The notes under the pieces are model-generated. The model ran no database searches. It was given only the letters and a program-made list of their open reading frames with translations, and was not told the origin of the DNA. A stretch of DNA of 7,938 nt from an uncultured Ruminococcus sp. (lineage in GTDB: Bacteria > Bacillota > Clostridia > Oscillospirales > Ruminococcaceae): the NCBI GenBank assembly GCA_900553335.1, contig USCU01000045.1:1-7938 (forward strand). The letters run 5' to 3'. Both the position numbers and the translations under genes were made by a program. Positions 1 to 6,906 of the stretch are shown one piece after another; within the stretch, counting starts at the first letter, position 1, and every line of letters starts with the position of its first letter.

Positions 1-360
1 GAAAGCAATAGGTTTCTTACCGATAGTTTTTATCTAATTATGATGATTTTAGAGTATATGGGTAAAAATAAAATTTCGTTTTATGAAGCTATGCTTGATG
101 TTCCGCGAGTTTATTTTTCGCAGCGATTCATATACGCCGGAGATGATTCCGAGAAAAAAATAAACAAAATGGTATCGGAAAGATTTCTGAACGAAAGCGG
201 TGAGCTTACAAACAAATTCGGAAAAGTGAGAGCGAGCCTTGATAAAACAAAGAAGGGCATACTTCTTTTTGCTGATGCTTTGAGCTTTGAAGCAGCAGGC
301 TCTATTTGTGATGAAATAGAGAATTATGTCAAACGAATTAATCTTGACAAAGAGGAATAA
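1..360 (+). CDS. 3' end of a gene entering from the left; tentative phosphohexomutase-like C-terminus
   Basis: The frame is open from the first base and stops with TAA at 358-360, so the Met at position 40 is probably internal and this is the last 119 codons of a longer protein. I do not recognise the gene firmly. The pattern of a helix (MMILEYMGKNK), an acidic-Pro linker (EAMLDVPR) and an ending with KKGILLFADALSFEAAGSIC recalls the last domain of alpha-D-phosphohexomutases such as phosphomannomutase/GlmM relatives, where a 'VEA.S.EEA' strand-helix ends the protein. The usual phosphate-binding RPSGTEP-type loop is not visible; the spot reads VRASLDKTKK. So either it is a divergent relative, as in nucleotidyltransferase-mutase fusions, or the resemblance is superficial. 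The last 17 bases of the reading frame carry the -35 box of the next transcription unit. The coding call is fairly secure, the product is weak. Confidence 0.5.
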   Translation, partial: ESNRFLTDSFYLIMMILEYMGKNKISFYEAMLDVPRVYFSQRFIYAGDDSEKKINKMVSERFLNESGELTNKFGKVRASLDKTKKGILLFADALSFEAAGSICDEIENYVKRINLDKEE

Positions 361-371
361 AGTGGTATAAT
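344..371 (+). promoter_or_regulatory. Near-perfect sigma-A promoter with extended -10
   Basis: TTGACA at 344-349 and TATAAT at 366-371 both match the vegetative consensus exactly, separated by 16 bases, and TGG directly precedes the -10 as an extended -10 element. The predicted start is near 377-379. The -35 lies inside the last codons of the upstream gene. This is the best promoter match I see in the window. The next gene (rnj) begins about 235 bases downstream and an intrinsic terminator intervenes, so the promoter serves either a small RNA or a long attenuated rnj leader. Confidence 0.8.
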
Positions 372-406
372 AATATATAATCTTTATGGTCGGAAAATTT
401 TTAAAA

Positions 407-444
407 GCGGTGTGATTTTTCGTGCTTGACACCGCAGAAAAATC
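407..444 (+). other. Two interlocked inverted repeats (alternative or pseudoknotted stems)
   Basis: GCGGTGT (407-413) is complementary to ACACCGC (429-435), and GATTTTTC (414-421) is complementary to GAAAAATC (437-444), both perfectly. The arms interleave (A, B, A', B'), so the two stems are either mutually exclusive or form a pseudoknot. There is no spacer between arms A and B and one base between A' and B', which would strain a classical H-type pseudoknot and favours a switch between two hairpins. The pairing is seen directly; the function is inference. Confidence 0.5.
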
Positions 445-472
445 GGATGCAGCATTTCATCTTTTAACATTT

Positions 473-519
473 GCCCGAGCCGCTTAAATTTTGTTGTTGA
501 TATGGCTCAGGGCTTTTTT
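473..519 (+). terminator. Intrinsic terminator ahead of rnj
   Basis: GCCCGAGCC (473-481) pairs with GGCTCAGGGC (504-513), nine base pairs with one bulged A, followed at once by six T (514-519). The loop is long (22 bases, AT-rich), so termination may be incomplete, which would suit an attenuator. It lies about 140 bases after the strong promoter and 94 bases before rnj. Confidence 0.7.
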
Positions 520-542
520 ATTAACTTAAACATTATTGATAC

Positions 543-578
543 GCCTCAAAGCGCCGAACGGAAATAATGCGCTGGGGT
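543..578 (+). promoter_or_regulatory. Hairpin in the rnj 5' leader
   Basis: AGCGC (550-554) pairs with GCGCT (569-573), and GCCTC (543-547) can pair outside it with GGGGT (574-578), using two G-T pairs, with AA (548-549) bulged; the loop is 14 bases. The right arm contains GGGG, which also looks like a ribosome binding site for a 16-codon frame starting at 582. The site used for rnj itself is probably AAGGAAAG at 595-602, 10-12 bases before the ATG at 613, with an intervening run of eight T. Confidence 0.35.
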
Positions 579-612
579 AACATGACAAACCGGAAAGGAA
601 AGTATTTTTTTT

Positions 613-2601
613 ATGAGCAAAAAATTAAATAACGGTAATGCCAAGTCAGAAAGAGTGGCATCGAAAAGAGATCTCAAGCGTTATTCGTGGAGCGGGGTTA
701 AGGACGAAGAGCTTACAGATCTTTTCACTATTGATGTGCCTGAAAAAAGTAAGTCTTATGAGATAAACAAGACTGCTGAGAAAAGCTCGGCTGAGCCGAA
801 GAGAAAGCAGACAAGCAGCGCCAAAAAGCAGACGAGATCGGATTCGCCAAAGCGCAGAACAAGTCGGCAGACAACTGCGGCAAAGACAAAAGCGCCCGCA
901 AAATCTGCACAAAAGACTCAGAGCGCAAAGGCACAAAGACGCTCTACTCCGCTTAAAATAATACCGCTGGGCGGACTTAACGAGATCGGAAAAAACATGA
1001 CGGTAATTGAATGTGCAAACGATATTTTTATTATCGACTGCGGACTTGCGTTTCCGGATTCTGAAATGCTTGGAGTAGATCTTGTTCTGCCTGATTACAC
1101 ATATTTAGAGAAAAATGCTCAAAAGATCAGGGGAATTATTTTGACTCACGGTCATGAGGATCACATAGGCGGACTTCCTTATTTTTTAAACAAGATAAAC
1201 GTGCCTGTATACGGAACACGACTTACTATCGGACTTGTCGAGGGAAAGCTCAAAGAGGCGGGACTTTTAGGGAGAGTGACGTTATCTGTTGTAAAACCGG
1301 GAGATACGGTTAAGCTTGGCTGTATGGCTGTTGAGCTTATAAGAGTAAACCATTCTATACCTGACGCTGTAGGCATGGCTATTTTTACACCTGCCGGAAT
1401 CTTAGTTCACACAGGCGACTTTAAGGTTGATTTTACACCTATTGAAGGCGGAGCAATTGATCTCGCAAGATTTGCAGAACTGGGTAACAGGGGTGTTTTG
1501 GCTCTTATGTCTGATTCTACGAATTCGGAGCGTCCAGGTTTTACAATGAGTGAGAGAAAGGTCGGCGAAAGCTTTTCAAAGCTTTTTCAAAAGGCTGACG
1601 GGAAGAGAATTATAATAGCAACATTTGCTTCTAATATTCACCGTGTTCAGCAAATAATTGACCGTGCTATAAAGGACGGACGAAAGGTTGCGGTTTCAGG
1701 AAGAAGCATGGTCAATGTTATGCAAAAGGGGCGAGAGCTTGGATATCTTAAATGTCCCGATAATATTTTAATTGATATTGATGAAATAAACAGGTATGCG
1801 CCTGAGAAGCTTGTTATAATTACAACGGGAAGCCAGGGCGAGCCTATGTCGGCGCTTACCAGAATGGCAAGAAACGATCACAGGCAGGTTTCCATTACTC
1901 CTATGGACTTTATAATTATCTCTGCAACTCCTATTCCGGGAAATGAAAAGGGCGTTACAAATGTTGTAAACAGCCTTATGAAACTCGGCGCAGAGGTAAT
2001 ATATGAATCTATGTACGATGTTCACGTTTCGGGACACGCTTGCCAGGAGGAGCAGAAGATGCTGCTGTCCTTGGTAAAGCCGAAGTATTTTATCCCGGTG
2101 CACGGCGAATATAAGCATTTATCACGTCATGCACAAACGGCAAACGCTACGGGAATAGATTATAAAAACATTATTATAGCAGATCTCGGCAGCGTTATTG
2201 AAACTGACGGCGTTGATATGAGGATAACAGGCTCTGTACCGGCAGGAAAGGTTTTAGTGGACGGACTTGGAGTCGGAGATGTTGGAGTTATTGTTCTTCG
2301 GGACAGAAAGCATTTGGCGGAGGACGGACTTATTATTGCTGTAGCTGCTATAGACAGCGAAAACCGAACAGTTCTTTCAGGTCCTGATATTGTATCTCGC
2401 GGATTTGTATATGTAAGAGAAGCCGAGGAGCTTTTAGACGGAGCAAAGGAGCTTTTGTATGATTGTCTTAAAAGCTGTCTTGATCACTCTGTTTACGAGT
2501 GGAGTACAATGAAAAATAAAATGAAGGAATCGCTCTCAAATTACATTTACCAAAAGACTAAACGAAGCCCTATGATACTGCCGATAATAATGGAAGTCTA
2601 G
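613..2601 (+). CDS. rnj: Ribonuclease J with a long basic N-terminal extension
   Basis: Cytoplasmic metallo-beta-lactamase/beta-CASP ribonuclease, which in Bacillota combines 5'-to-3' exonuclease and endonuclease activity in mRNA decay and rRNA maturation. The 662 residues carry the family landmarks: IIPLGGLNEIGKN (about 116-128), metal motif HGHEDH (179-184), His247 (NHSIPD), HTGD with Asp269, SDSTN (300-304), TFASNIHR (337-344, beta-CASP), SGHA (473-476) and PVHGEY (495-500), then the C-terminal domain with RGF at 596-598. RNase J proteins are usually about 555 residues; the surplus is an N-terminal tail of about 110 residues rich in Lys, Arg, Ser, Thr, Gln and Ala, probably disordered and RNA-binding. 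No in-frame Met lies nearer the catalytic domain until residue 129, inside it, so the tail belongs to the protein if 613 is the start. The gene stands alone, with structured leaders on both sides. Confidence 0.95.
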   Translation: MSKKLNNGNAKSERVASKRDLKRYSWSGVKDEELTDLFTIDVPEKSKSYEINKTAEKSSAEPKRKQTSSAKKQTRSDSPKRRTSRQTTAAKTKAPAKSAQKTQSAKAQRRSTPLKIIPLGGLNEIGKNMTVIECANDIFIIDCGLAFPDSEMLGVDLVLPDYTYLEKNAQKIRGIILTHGHEDHIGGLPYFLNKINVPVYGTRLTIGLVEGKLKEAGLLGRVTLSVVKPGDTVKLGCMAVELIRVNHSIPDAVGMAIFTPAGILVHTGDFKVDFTPIEGGAIDLARFAELGNRGVLALMSDSTNSERPGFTMSERKVGESFSKLFQKADGKRIIIATFASNIHRVQQIIDRAIKDGRKVAVSGRSMVNVMQKGRELGYLKCPDNILIDIDEINRYAPEKLVIITTGSQGEPMSALTRMARNDHRQVSITPMDFIIISATPIPGNEKGVTNVVNSLMKLGAEVIYESMYDVHVSGHACQEEQKMLLSLVKPKYFIPVHGEYKHLSRHAQTANATGIDYKNIIIADLGSVIETDGVDMRITGSVPAGKVLVDGLGVGDVGVIVLRDRKHLAEDGLIIAVAAIDSENRTVLSGPDIVSRGFVYVREAEELLDGAKELLYDCLKSCLDHSVYEWSTMKNKMKESLSNYIYQKTKRSPMILPIIMEV

Positions 2602-2603
2602 TT

Positions 2604-2690
2604 TAATTCGGAATTATTTGAATTGACAGATTGACAGTGATAATGGACAATTGAATTCAGAAATCGGAATTAAAATTCGATAGAATAAAA
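2604..2690. repeat. AT-rich patch of short degenerate repeats
   Basis: Directly after the rnj stop come repeated small words: TCGGAATTA at 2608-2616 and again at 2664-2672, TTGACAG at 2623-2629 and 2631-2637, and GGACAATTGAATTC at 2645-2658. Such strings of 'GGAATT' and 'TTGACA/GGACAATT' words look like a decayed interspersed repeat. I see no clear intrinsic terminator for rnj here. TTGACA (2623-2628) with GACAAT (2646-2651) at a 17-base spacing could be a weak promoter, and TAGAAT (2681-2686) is a good -10 match without a clear -35. Either could start the structured RNA that follows. Confidence 0.4.
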
Positions 2691-2692
2691 TG

Positions 2693-2970
2693 CATTCCTG
2701 TACATTACTGTCAGGAGCTGACTCGAACATACAATATAACTTTCACGCCAAATCTGCTGAGCAGGCGGCCGCCGGTGGCGGAAACAGGGAGTTTGTGAAG
2801 GGAAGAAATAAGGAGAATTTCGATGGCGTAAGCCTACGAAAGGCGACTATATTTCTGACCGTATTACAGAGGGAAAACCAAGGAACGAATTCTTTCAAAA
2901 CTCTGGGGAAATCCCTCTCTTTTGATGGGTTTTATTATCCTGCCCCTTTTCCTAGGTTTGCCCTCTGAGA
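2693..2970 (+). ncRNA. Candidate structured RNA upstream of gdpP, family not recognised
   Basis: No convincing gene lies here. A 92-codon open frame over 2690-2968 has no ribosome binding site and a composition unlike a protein. By eye the + strand folds into several stems. (a) TTCCTG-ACA (2695-2704) with TGT-CAGGAG (2709-2717), UUAC loop. (b) TTTC-CGCC (2741-2749) with GGCGGAAA (2777-2784), one bulged A, enclosing CTGC/GCAG (2754-2764) and the 10-base palindrome GGCGGCCGCC (2764-2773). (c) AGAAATA (2804-2810) with TATTTCT (2850-2856), enclosing TTTCG/CGAAA (2818-2822, 2837-2841) and GGC-GTAA-GCC, a GNRA tetraloop. (d) A 19-position stem, 17 paired (2867-2885 with 2949-2967). It could be a leader of gdpP or an independent RNA, since a separate promoter for gdpP appears at 3004. 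No known riboswitch consensus was recognised. Confidence 0.5.
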
Positions 2971-3003
2971 AGCAAGAAATGTAGATGTAAGAAGCTAGAG
3001 AAT

Positions 3004-3032
3004 TTGTAATCAGCGAGCATTTGAGTTATTAT
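3004..3032 (+). promoter_or_regulatory. Probable sigma-A promoter for the gdpP-rplI-dnaB unit
   Basis: TTGTAA (3004-3009, four of six consensus bases) and TATTAT (3027-3032, five of six) are separated by exactly 17 bases. The predicted start is about 3039, which would put the hairpin at 3036-3062 at the very 5' end of the message. An overlapping TATAAA (3030-3035) has a worse spacing. Confidence 0.5.
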
Positions 3033-3035
3033 AAA

Positions 3036-3068
3036 TTATTCGGTACACTTCGTTCCGAATAAGGGAGG
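3036..3068 (+). promoter_or_regulatory. Hairpin abutting the gdpP ribosome binding site
   Basis: TTATTCGG (3036-3043) is perfectly complementary to CCGAATAA (3055-3062), with a further AC/GT pair possible inside; the loop is 11 bases. The right arm ends against the Shine-Dalgarno GGGAGG (3063-3068), which is six bases from the ATG at 3075. There is no T-run, so it is not a terminator. It may protect the 5' end or influence ribosome access. Confidence 0.5.
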
Positions 3069-3074
3069 TAAACT

Positions 3075-5060
3075 ATGAAAAAGAAAGTGCAGATACCCTT
3101 GATTGCAGCGTTTATACTGCTTTGCATATCAGCGGTATTCACAGCGATTTATATAATTGCCGGAAACGGTACACGAAACGTTGGAATTGCTGCTTTTGTG
3201 ATTGACACTATAATGATCGCAGTGCTTTTGCTTTATTTTGCTGTTACCGAAAACCGAAAGCTTAAATATGTAGCGAAAATGTCGCATGATTTAAAGTATA
3301 CTCAAAGAGAAACTCTTTATAATTTTCCGGCACCTGTTTTAATTGTCGATAATGACAGGACTGTAGTTTGGGTAAATGAGCGTTTTTCAAAGGAACTTTA
3401 TTCAGAAAACGAAGCTTTCGGTATGAAAGTATCAGATCTGTTTTTTGTAAATTTCGATATGATGTTCCACAAGCAGGGAACAGTTGTAAGAATTCATAAC
3501 CGTTATTATATAGCTAAAGCTACAAGACCGGAAAGAGAAGTAAACGGTCTTATAATGATTTATTTAAACGATGAAACTGAATTTCAGGAATTAAAGAATG
3601 AGTATACTCTTTCTCACCCATCAGTTATGATAATTTCGGTTGATAACTATGACGATGCGCTTCAAAATTCAAGAGCGAGCGAAAAAAGTACGATCGTCGG
3701 AGAAATCGAAAGGCTCGTCGAGGATTTTATTGATTCTACAACGGGTATTGCAGTAAACATTTCTTCTTCAAGGTTTGTTGTAGTAATTGAAGAAAGACAC
3801 TTAAGAAGATGTATTGAAAATAAATTTGATATTTTAAATAAGGCGAGAGATATTTTAGTCGGAGGAAGTCAGCCTATAACACTTTCAATCGGAATCGGAA
3901 AAGACGCTGCTACTCTTTCTCAAAGCGAGGCGTATGCAAGACAGGCTCTGGATATGTGTTTGGGAAGAGGCGGAGATCAGGTCGCAATCAAAAACGAATC
4001 GGGATTTGAGTTTTACGGCGGAATATCAAAGGGCTATGAGCGAAGAACAAAGGTCAGAAGCCGTGTAATTGCAAATGCTCTTGCAGAGGTTATAAAAGAA
4101 TCGGACATTGTGTTTATAATGGGACACCGAAACGGAGATCTTGACAGTATCGGCTCTGCAACAGGACTTTGTTCAGCGATAAGAAATATGGACAAACAGT
4201 CGTTTGTAGTTTGCGATCTTGAACATAACCTTGCAACAGTTATGATAAATCACATTAACGCCAATGAAAAGGATACCTACTACATACCGCCGCAAATGGC
4301 CATGTCGATAAAAACAGACCAAAGCGCTTTGGTTATTGTAGATACGCACAATCCGGATATTTTAGACAGCACTGAGTTTTATAAAATGTTTGATAAAGTA
4401 ATTGTTGTTGATCATCATAGAAGAATGGTGAATTCAGTTGAGAACGCAGTTATTTTTTATAATGAGCCGAATGCTTCATCCGCATCTGAAATGGTAGCAG
4501 AGCTGGTGCAGTATTTATCCGAGAATACCAGACTTGCACCTCATATAGCCGAGAGCTTGCTTGCAGGAATAATGCTTGATACCAAAAACTTTGTCATGAA
4601 AACAGGTGTGAGAACATTTGAAGCAGCGGCATACTTAAAACGGCAGGGGGCAGATACGATCGCTGTCAAAACAATGTTCGCAACTCCTATTGACACATAT
4701 CGTGAAAAGTCAAAGCTAATAAGTGAAGCCGAGCTTTACGGCACATGCGCTATAGCTGTCGGCGACGGCAATAACGATGCGGTTCGTCTTGCGGCGGCAC
4801 AGGCAGCAGACGAGCTTTTGGGAGTTTCGGGAATAAAGGCAGCTTTCGTGCTTTATGAAAGCAACGCAATGACCGCAATGAGTGCAAGAAGCATGGGCGA
4901 TGTAAATGTTCAGGTTATTATGGAGGCACTCGGCGGCGGCGGACATCACAATATGGCAGGAACGCAGGTTAATATGAATCTGAGTGCAGCTAAAGAAAAG
5001 CTTAAAGAAGTGCTTTTAGAGAATGTCGAGGGTTATTCTGAAATGATTAAGGAGGATTAG
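3075..5060 (+). CDS. gdpP: GdpP-type cyclic-di-AMP phosphodiesterase (membrane, PAS, degenerate GGDEF, DHH-DHHA1)
   Basis: Hydrolyses the second messenger c-di-AMP to pApA; in Bacillota this sets wall, potassium and osmotic homeostasis. The 661 residues match the family length (about 659 in B. subtilis). In order: two membrane helices (about 7-29 and 36-58), a PAS-like sensor (about 83-165), a degenerate GGDEF domain (about 175-305, SSRFVVVI standing where the signature would be), then the DHH phosphodiesterase with [11 protein letters not shown] (350-360; His351, Asp355, Asp357), DTH (423-425), DHH (446-448), LDTKNF (Asp502) and the DHHA1 glycine motif [10 protein letters not shown] (620-629). 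All metal-binding residues I expect are present, so it should be active. Its last codons contain the ribosome binding site of rplI, and the two genes are two bases apart, so they are co-transcribed and probably translationally coupled. Start chosen for its strong Shine-Dalgarno. Confidence 0.95.
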   Translation: MKKKVQIPLIAAFILLCISAVFTAIYIIAGNGTRNVGIAAFVIDTIMIAVLLLYFAVTENRKLKYVAKMSHDLKYTQRETLYNFPAPVLIVDNDRTVVWVNERFSKELYSENEAFGMKVSDLFFVNFDMMFHKQGTVVRIHNRYYIAKATRPEREVNGLIMIYLNDETEFQELKNEYTLSHPSVMIISVDNYDDALQNSRASEKSTIVGEIERLVEDFIDSTTGIAVNISSSRFVVVIEERHLRRCIENKFDILNKARDILVGGSQPITLSIGIGKDAATLSQSEAYARQALDMCLGRGGDQVAIKNESGFEFYGGISKGYERRTKVRSRVIANALAEVIKESDIVFIMGHRNGDLDSIGSATGLCSAIRNMDKQSFVVCDLEHNLATVMINHINANEKDTYYIPPQMAMSIKTDQSALVIVDTHNPDILDSTEFYKMFDKVIVVDHHRRMVNSVENAVIFYNEPNASSASEMVAELVQYLSENTRLAPHIAESLLAGIMLDTKNFVMKTGVRTFEAAAYLKRQGADTIAVKTMFATPIDTYREKSKLISEAELYGTCAIAVGDGNNDAVRLAAAQAADELLGVSGIKAAFVLYESNAMTAMSARSMGDVNVQVIMEALGGGGHHNMAGTQVNMNLSAAKEKLKEVLLENVEGYSEMIKED

Positions 5061-5062
5061 AT

Positions 5063-5512
5063 ATGAAGGTTATATTTTTAAAAGATGTAAAAGGTTCAGG
5101 AAAAGCAGGAGAGGTAAAGAATGTTGCAGACGGATATGCAAGAAATCTTTTAATTGCAAAAGGACTTGCCGTTGAGGCTACAAATAAGAATTTAAACGAG
5201 CTTAAGGGAAAGCAGGAGTCGATTCAGCATAAAAAGGACGTTGAGAAATCAGATAACGAACAGATCGCAAAAGCCTTAAGCGGAAAAACAGTGGCTGTTA
5301 AGGCAAAAGCCGGAAACGGCGGAAAGCTTTTCGGTGCAGTTACTCCGGCCTATATATCGCAGGAAATTGAAAAGCAGTACGGGGTAAAGCTTGACAAGAA
5401 AAAGATATCCTTAAAGGGCGGGGATATAAAAACCTATGGCGACTTTGAGGCTGCGGTTAAATTGTCGCAGGGAGTTTCTTTTTCAGTTCAGGTAACAGTA
5501 AGTGAAGAATGA
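5063..5512 (+). CDS. rplI: Large ribosomal subunit protein bL9
   Basis: Structural protein of the 50S subunit that binds 23S rRNA near the L1 stalk and helps keep the reading frame. At 149 residues it has the normal length. The N-terminal domain carries the signature around G13[15 protein letters not shown]28 with LLIAKGLA (29-36). A charged connecting helix follows (about 41-75), then the C-terminal domain with KLFGAVT (88-94) and a DIKTYG turn (121-126). The AAGGAGG ribosome binding site (5049-5055) lies in the end of gdpP, seven bases before the ATG. The gdpP-rplI-dnaB order is the same as in Bacillus (yybT-rplI-dnaC), which supports all three calls. Confidence 0.97.
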   Translation: MKVIFLKDVKGSGKAGEVKNVADGYARNLLIAKGLAVEATNKNLNELKGKQESIQHKKDVEKSDNEQIAKALSGKTVAVKAKAGNGGKLFGAVTPAYISQEIEKQYGVKLDKKKISLKGGDIKTYGDFEAAVKLSQGVSFSVQVTVSEE

Positions 5513-5554
5513 TTGAGTGTGCCGACAGTATAAATAATTTTAGAGGGTTTTACA

Positions 5555-6898
5555 ATGGATTTTGTATCAGATGCAGGGATTTCTCAGCTTCCTGTTAGCC
5601 TAGAAGCTGAACAGACTGTTCTCGGAGGAATACTTATAGACGCAAAAAGAGCGCTTCCTGTTGTTATCGAGCGTGTAAAGGCTGATTTTTTCTACAGCGA
5701 ACAGCATAGGGCAATTTTCGTGATAATGCAGAGAATGTTTACGTCAAATCAAAATGTCGATATTATCACCGTTGCGAACGAAGCTCAAAGAATGGGTGTA
5801 TTTGAAACTGAGATAATGGCAAGAACATATCTTAAAGGGATGGCCGAAGGTGTTCCCAGCGTTTCAAATATTGAAAGCTACTGCGATATTTTAGAGGAAA
5901 AATACTATTTGCGTTCTTTGATAATTGCGTCAAAAGAGATAATCGACAATGCCCAAAATTCATCTTTGGACGCTAAAACCTTACTTGACAGCGCAGAGCA
6001 GAAAATTTACGATATAAGAAAAGGTAAAGACGCAGAGGGGCTTACAAAAATCGAGAGCATAATTTTAGATTCGTATCAGCATCTTCAGCAGATAACCGGT
6101 GATGAAAAGGATAAATATCTAGGTGCTAAAACCGGATTTTCAAAGCTCGATCAGATTACAAGCGGACTTAACAAATCCGACCTTATTATAGTTGCAGCAA
6201 GACCGGGTATGGGAAAATCCGCATTTGCGCTCAACATCGCTACTAATATGTGTAAAAGAAGCGATAAGGAAGTGGCTATATTTTCTCTTGAGATGGGTAA
6301 GGAGCAGATGGTTACCCGTATGCTTTCCAGCGAATCGCTGGTGAGCAACGGAGTTTTGCGTTCGGGAAGTCTTGAGGTTGAGGACTGGAATAAACTTGCT
6401 GAGGGAGCGGCATCGCTTTCTGAGATGCCGATATATATTGACGATACGGCGGGAGTTACTGTTCCTCAGATGAAAGCGAAGCTCAGACGAATGAGAAACT
6501 TGGGACTTGTCGTTATCGACTATCTCCAGCTTATGGAGAGTGCAGGCAAGCATTCAAACAGAGTAAATGAGGTTTCTGAAATAACAAGACAGCTTAAGCT
6601 TATGGCTAAAGAACTTAATGTTCCGGTTATTTGCCTTTCACAGCTTGCAAGAGGACCTGAAAACAGACAGGATCACCGTCCTATGCTTGCCGATCTGCGT
6701 GAATCCGGTTCTATCGAGCAGGACGCAGATATTGTTTTGTTTTTGTACCGTGACGGATACTATAATGAGGAGCTTGAAAATCAAAGCGAGGCTGAATGTA
6801 TAATATCCAAAAACCGACACGGCGAAACGGGGACGGTAAAGCTTGCATGGCTTGGCGAATATACGCTTTTCAGAAGTCTTGACACCACAGCAAGATAA
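5555..6898 (+). CDS. dnaB: Replicative DNA helicase DnaB (DnaC in Bacillus nomenclature)
   Basis: Hexameric 5'-to-3' helicase that unwinds DNA at the replication fork and recruits primase. The 447 residues match the usual length. The N-terminal domain (about 11-110, beginning SLEAEQTVLGG) is the primase-interacting part; a linker follows; the RecA-like domain begins near 184 (GAKTGFSKLD). Visible motifs are Walker A ARPGMGKS (205-212), catalytic Glu236 in SLEM, DDTAG (286-290), Walker B VVIDYLQL (309-316), SQLAR (352-356), DLRESGSIEQDAD (370-382) and the C-terminal KNRHGETG (409-416), which supplies the arginine-finger region. There is no intein. AGAGGG at 5542-5547 lies seven bases before the ATG. 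The gap from rplI is 42 bases without a clear promoter, so it is probably read from the gdpP promoter. Confidence 0.97.
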   Translation: MDFVSDAGISQLPVSLEAEQTVLGGILIDAKRALPVVIERVKADFFYSEQHRAIFVIMQRMFTSNQNVDIITVANEAQRMGVFETEIMARTYLKGMAEGVPSVSNIESYCDILEEKYYLRSLIIASKEIIDNAQNSSLDAKTLLDSAEQKIYDIRKGKDAEGLTKIESIILDSYQHLQQITGDEKDKYLGAKTGFSKLDQITSGLNKSDLIIVAARPGMGKSAFALNIATNMCKRSDKEVAIFSLEMGKEQMVTRMLSSESLVSNGVLRSGSLEVEDWNKLAEGAASLSEMPIYIDDTAGVTVPQMKAKLRRMRNLGLVVIDYLQLMESAGKHSNRVNEVSEITRQLKLMAKELNVPVICLSQLARGPENRQDHRPMLADLRESGSIEQDADIVLFLYRDGYYNEELENQSEAECIISKNRHGETGTVKLAWLGEYTLFRSLDTTAR

Positions 6899-6906
6899 AT
6901 TTTTAC

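Larger units (their letters stand above)
378..519 (+). ncRNA. Candidate small RNA or terminated rnj leader (about 140 nt)
   Basis: This is the stretch between the strong promoter and the intrinsic terminator. It has no convincing reading frame: the only early ATG (386) gives nine codons and lacks a ribosome binding site. It contains two overlapping inverted repeats (407-444), a small GATG/CATC hairpin (446-449 with 458-461) and the terminator stem. GGTCGG at 388-393 could pair with CCGAGCC at 475-481 (one bulged G), the left arm of the terminator, so an antiterminator is conceivable. I do not recognise a known RNA family. Whether it is an independent small RNA or a leader cannot be told from sequence alone. 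Confidence 0.45.

Noticed and set aside
386..415. Nine-codon frame from ATG at 386 in the rnj leader
   Set aside because: No Shine-Dalgarno sequence, and the start would lie only a few bases from the predicted 5' end of the transcript.
646..936. Minus-strand open frames opposite the RNase J tail, and other minus-strand frames across rnj, gdpP and dnaB
   Set aside because: They are shadows of conserved + strand genes, with no ribosome binding site or domain support.
2719..2740. tRNA-like T-loop GTTCGAGTC on the minus strand (2720-2728)
   Set aside because: The flanking bases do not form a T-stem, and no acceptor or anticodon arms are present.
2690..2968. Open frame of 92 codons upstream of gdpP
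   Set aside because: No ribosome binding site, no recognisable domain, composition unlike a protein, and it coincides with strong RNA stems; taken as chance.
2693..3074. A ydaO-type c-di-AMP riboswitch controlling gdpP
   Set aside because: Attractive by context, but the conserved ydaO sequence blocks (such as the GAATCCGTCAGCTAA-like segment) are absent.
3966..3986. RGGDQV in GdpP as an active GGDEF signature
   Set aside because: It lies at the end of the domain rather than in the signature turn, where SSRFVVVI stands; a degenerate GGDEF domain is normal for GdpP.
5513..5554. Promoter between rplI and dnaB (TATAAA at 5529-5534)
   Set aside because: No -35 at an acceptable spacing: TTGAGT lies only 10 bases upstream and 5506-5511 has no match.
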